Positions 61,607 to 64,000 of a stretch of 64,000 bases of DNA are shown here, in pieces. A model generated the notes under the pieces. That model was not told the origin of the DNA, ran no database searches, and saw only the letters and a program-made list of their open reading frames with translations. The DNA lies in contig NZ_AOLQ01000025.1 in NCBI RefSeq assembly GCF_000337775.1, positions 100,662 through 164,661 of the forward strand, written 5' to 3'. Position 1 is the stretch's first letter. Every line of letters starts with the position of its first letter. Source of the stretch: Haloarcula vallismortis ATCC 29715 (GTDB lineage: Archaea > Halobacteriota > Halobacteria > Halobacteriales > Haloarculaceae). The translations under genes were made by a program, and so were the position numbers.

Positions 61607-62358
61607 TTTCCCCACCGTCAAGCCAAAGCGGTCACGACCGCGGTGTGTCCGACTTGCTCGCGTTTACGCTCACGTTCAGTATCATCATCACCGGGATTGC
61701 GCTGGTGACACTCGGTGGGCTGGGGGCGTTTGACGCCATCCAAGAGGGAGCGACAACCGACGTCGCCGAAACGTCGATGATTGGGTTCGCGGAGACCACG
61801 GACGACCACATCCAGGGCGAAGCCCCACGACGAACCACGAGTATGAAACTACAGGGCCACGGACTCTCCATCCGGCCGTCAACGCTGAACATAACCGTCG
61901 ACGGACAGTCAACGAATATTTCCACCGGAGCGTTCATTCGGGAAACCGATTCGGGGACTGATATCGTCTACACCGCCGGTGCAGTGTACCGGGTTCAGGA
62001 GGAGGGACTGGTTGTTTCACGGAAACCCCGCTTCCGGTGTAGCCCTGAAAGTGACAGTGTATACATCTCTGCCCTTTCGCTCGACGGACAGACGGATTTC
62101 TCATCGTCGAACCGCGTCACAATCGAGACCGCTCTCCAGAACAAGACACTCATTTCGCCACAGGCAGGCAAGTCACCGTCCGCGACAACCGTCTCGATCA
62201 ACGTCTCGAAAACTGCGTACCCAGACGCATGGCACCGACTCTTCGAGGATGAACTATCGCACTGGTCGGACCACTCGGAACCGCATACGTACCAGTGTAC
62301 TGGCATCCGTCGCGCTGTTGTCCACAATACGACGGTCGATGTCCGTACTGTCACCTGA
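61603..62358 (+). CDS. Minor pilin-like protein 5
   Basis: A 251-residue protein. DRGVSDLLAFTLTFSIIITG carries Arg-Gly, Val-Ser-Asp and a hydrophobic helix, then a beta-rich exported domain with NxT sites and two Cys. It overlaps the preceding gene by four bases (ATGA) and ends the pilus operon. Resembles DUF7289 (memory). The soluble part is AT-richer than the pilB/pilC genes, which fits a surface protein under fast evolution. Confidence 0.8.
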   Translation: MISPPSSQSGHDRGVSDLLAFTLTFSIIITGIALVTLGGLGAFDAIQEGATTDVAETSMIGFAETTDDHIQGEAPRRTTSMKLQGHGLSIRPSTLNITVDGQSTNISTGAFIRETDSGTDIVYTAGAVYRVQEEGLVVSRKPRFRCSPESDSVYISALSLDGQTDFSSSNRVTIETALQNKTLISPQAGKSPSATTVSINVSKTAYPDAWHRLFEDELSHWSDHSEPHTYQCTGIRRAVVHNTTVDVRTVT

Positions 62359-62423
62359 TGGGCTCTATCTCCGGTGGATAGACCTGTCGCTACAGAATTC
62401 GAGCCTGAACGGTGAAAAAGCCG

Positions 62424-62687
62424 TTATGCAGCAGCCATCAGCGCTGCGATGAATGACCACTCCGTCCCGCTGTTTGCTTCTTCTTGTTTCGCCATAGCCG
62501 CAGTCTTGTCTCGTGGGTGCTTCCAGTTCATTACGATCATATGTACGTGCTCAGCAGTCATGAAGTGTTCGATATCTAATATATCTTCGTGGTCTTTCAT
62601 GATTGAGAGCGCTTCGCAGGTCAGTAGTTCGTTAATCGCTTCGAACAGTAGTGCTGAATATATGTCAAAAAGGTCACGCCGTTTCAT
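62424..62687 (-). CDS. Small UPF0058-like protein
   Basis: An 87-residue protein, MKRRDLFDIYSALLFEAINE, with a helical character and His-rich centre (HFMTAEHVHMIVMNWKHP). Its first twenty residues align loosely with the UPF0058 protein coded on the other strand at 62850 (MKKQELIHLHSLLAQVQHHY), suggesting a divergent relative; this is uncertain. The ATG at 62687 sits 26 bases after the TATA-like CCTATATC (62713-62720, minus strand), so its mRNA is leaderless. Confidence 0.55.
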   Translation of the reverse strand: MKRRDLFDIYSALLFEAINELLTCEALSIMKDHEDILDIEHFMTAEHVHMIVMNWKHPRDKTAAMAKQEEANSGTEWSFIAALMAAA

Positions 62688-62849
62688 TTGATGTTAGTGG
62701 ACAAAATGAGAAGATATAGGCGGTATTCCACCGGTAGAGGCTTCTATACTTGCACCTGTGACTGATGAGGATTGTATCCGAATACTCGCCATATGTGGGT
62801 CATTGGCAAGGTAGTACTATTACCCTCCACGTCATAAGATTGGACACTA

Positions 62850-63086
62850 ATGAAGAAGCAAGAACTCATTCACCTTCACAGTCTTCTCGCGCAGGTACAA
62901 CACCACTACGAGCACGAGGCGGACACAAGCGTCGAGCACGATCTGTACGCTGACCTCGGTGTCAAACCGACGTCGATTCACAAATCGAAGACAGACCACA
63001 AGGAAGCGGTGTTTGCGCTCGCTTCCGGGCTAACGGACGCGATGGCCGAGGAAGCCGACGAGCCGCAGGCGCTGACTGCCGACTGA
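62850..63086 (+). CDS. UPF0058 family protein
   Basis: A 78-residue protein of the UPF0058 family, a small archaeal helical protein with the pattern MKKQELIHLHSLLAQVQHHY and acidic C-terminus. No function is established; in some genomes it lies near translation genes, as here next to aIF1A. A TATA-like TACTATTA at about 62813-62820 lies 30 bases upstream. Divergent from the similar gene at 62424-62687, with 162 bases between starts. Confidence 0.85.
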   Translation: MKKQELIHLHSLLAQVQHHYEHEADTSVEHDLYADLGVKPTSIHKSKTDHKEAVFALASGLTDAMAEEADEPQALTAD

Positions 63087-63197
63087 AGCGACGTCCTGTC
63101 GTCAGTCCGTTCTCATCGTTTCACTGTTTCCGATAGCTACTGGGTCACTCCTGTCTCGCCACGGCCGCATGGTACACGCTATCTCGCCTCTCAAACG

Positions 63198-63205
63198 ACT
63201 TATAC
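63198..63205 (+). promoter_or_regulatory. TATA box for the aIF1A gene
   Basis: ACTTATAC, 23-30 bases before the GTG at 63228, supporting a leaderless mRNA and the GTG start. Confidence 0.6.
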
Positions 63206-63227
63206 GGGAAGCGACCGTATTCATATT

Positions 63228-63524
63228 GTGAGCGACGATTCAGGGCGGCGGAATCTCCGCATGCCTACAAGTGACGAGATGTTTGCAGTGGTAACAGAGC
63301 ACCTTGGCGGAAATCACGTCCGCATTCGCTGTGAGGACGGCGAAACCCGACTTGGCCGGATTCCAGGCCGGATGAAGTTCCGGACCTGGATTAACGAGGA
63401 CGACATCGTTCTCGCCGAACCGTGGGACTGGCAAGACGAGAAGGCCAACATCGAATGGCGCTACAAGGGACAAGACGCCGACCAGCTCCGTTCGGAAGGC
63501 CACATTGACTCGCTGACCGCCTAA
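63228..63524 (+). CDS. Translation initiation factor aIF1A
   Basis: A 98-residue OB-fold initiation factor that binds the ribosomal A site. [40 protein letters not shown] and [20 protein letters not shown] form the beta-barrel. The start is a GTG, fixed by the TATA box and by the family N-terminus SGRRNLRMP; the internal ATG at 63261 would cut strand one. Haloarchaea have two or more aIF1A copies, so this may be one of them. Confidence 0.93.
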   Translation: MSDDSGRRNLRMPTSDEMFAVVTEHLGGNHVRIRCEDGETRLGRIPGRMKFRTWINEDDIVLAEPWDWQDEKANIEWRYKGQDADQLRSEGHIDSLTA

Positions 63525-63851
63525 TTTTACCACTGTACCCGCGTCCTGGTTCACGACGACGGTGAGATAGTTCTCTATCGCGACCCTGTTCTGACCGCTA
63601 CCCCCTTGATGTCCCGACGCTCGTTTCGTCATAGCGTCTGGTACACTACGGCTGTCTACCGTCAGGTCTGTACTTCTCCCAATTGATATATAATGGATTG
63701 CTGACTCTCGGCCACTTGTGGCTATGTCATCCTCCGAATACAAAGACACCTTGGTTCATAGACATCCAAGCGCTGTCTTGCGGTTATGCATGTCACAGCA
63801 TCACGTTACGTATGCGTCGTGTGTGTTCTGCACAGGGCGGGTCTGAGACGA
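63525..63851. other. Region after aIF1A with a possible small ORF
   Basis: No strong gene. A TATA-like TATATAA (63687-63693) lies 31 bases before ATG 63724, which opens a 40-residue frame (MSSSEYKDTLVHRHPSAVLR then a Cys/His-containing end, stop 63844-63846). Its composition is not acidic and the evidence is thin. The rest holds nothing recognised. Confidence 0.3.
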
Positions 63852-63855
63852 TTCA

Positions 63856-64000
63856 TTTATATGTTCCCCCGTCTTCTGAACTAATGCGAAGGTCGCACCG
63901 GGCAGCGAGCTCGGGTCGACACGCTCGGCCGGCCACCTGGGTCGGCCCGAGCTACGAACGGATCTCGTCTTCCCCTTCTGGGGTCGGCGACATCCACATC
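63856..64000. other. Promoter-like start of an unidentified gene or RNA at the window edge
   Basis: TTTATAT (63856-63862) precedes ATG 63884 by 22-28 bases, so a leaderless plus-strand gene could start there, but the reading (MRRSHRAASSGRHARPATWV) is basic and Arg-rich. The stretch also holds a long inverted repeat, agctcggg (63908-63915) and cccgagct (63946-63953), and a minus-strand frame ending at 63952-63954 whose last residues read MWMSPTPEGEDEIRS, acidic as haloarchaeal proteins are. A structured RNA start, or the end of a minus-strand gene, are both open. Confidence 0.3.

Noticed and set aside
1..64000. tRNA or rRNA genes
   Set aside because: I looked in intergenic stretches for T-loop-like GTTCGA motifs with matching stems and found none that fold as a tRNA; no rRNA-like sequence was seen.
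1..64000. Insertion sequences or prophage
   Set aside because: No transposase, integrase or terminal inverted repeats with target duplications were seen; gene content is typical chromosomal.

Overview
The window looks like chromosome of a halophilic archaeon, most likely Haloarcula or a close relative. The reasons are the high GC content with G/C-rich third codon positions, strongly acidic proteins, mostly leaderless starts with a TATA box about 25 bases upstream, ATGA/GTGA gene overlaps, and haloarchaeal families throughout (aCPSF1, Orc1/Cdc6, UPF0058, fused KorA, haloarchaeal pilus genes). The genus is an inference. I see no insertion sequences, tRNA, rRNA or CRISPR.

Layout. 1-16 kb: molybdenum cofactor genes (3' end of moaA, a MOT1-type molybdate transporter, two tandem moeA genes, one with a periplasmic-binding-like domain), interleaved with a DHH phosphoesterase, the termination ribonuclease aCPSF1, a glutaredoxin-BolA pair, a DCC protein facing a lipase-maturation-factor-like protein, an HxlR regulator with a palindrome at its promoter, a type II NADH dehydrogenase-like protein, a cluster of hairpins, and an iron-alcohol-dehydrogenase homologue lacking two usual metal ligands. 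16-26 kb: TctA-like permease, CorA, CysRS, CbiX plus DR2241, a Trm112-like zinc protein, PurA. 26-35 kb: an 844-residue protein with a disordered linker and coiled coil, a heme-copper oxidase subunit I with several small membrane proteins, methylmalonyl-CoA mutase large chain, and a CBS-ParB protein. 35-42 kb: RCK-DHH phosphoesterase, an Lrp regulator beside the KorAB 2-oxoacid:ferredoxin oxidoreductase, a DICT sensor protein and a lactonase-like metallo-hydrolase.

42.2-44.9 kb is a replication origin: an AT-rich stretch, a very G-rich tract and origin-recognition-box-like repeats upstream of an orc1/cdc6 gene, followed by 12 directly repeated boxes downstream. The arrangement agrees with the second chromosomal origin known in Haloarcula. 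45-54 kb: beta-oxidation genes (acyl-CoA dehydrogenase, acyl-CoA ligase), a DUF6517-like lipoprotein, a lone CheC, an O-methyltransferase, small regulators, and an Lrp-aminotransferase operon. 54.6-62.4 kb: a type IV pilus operon (PilB ATPase, PilC membrane protein, then five pilin-like proteins, mostly in overlapping frames). The end carries two small UPF0058-type genes, aIF1A, and an unexplained region with two TATA boxes.
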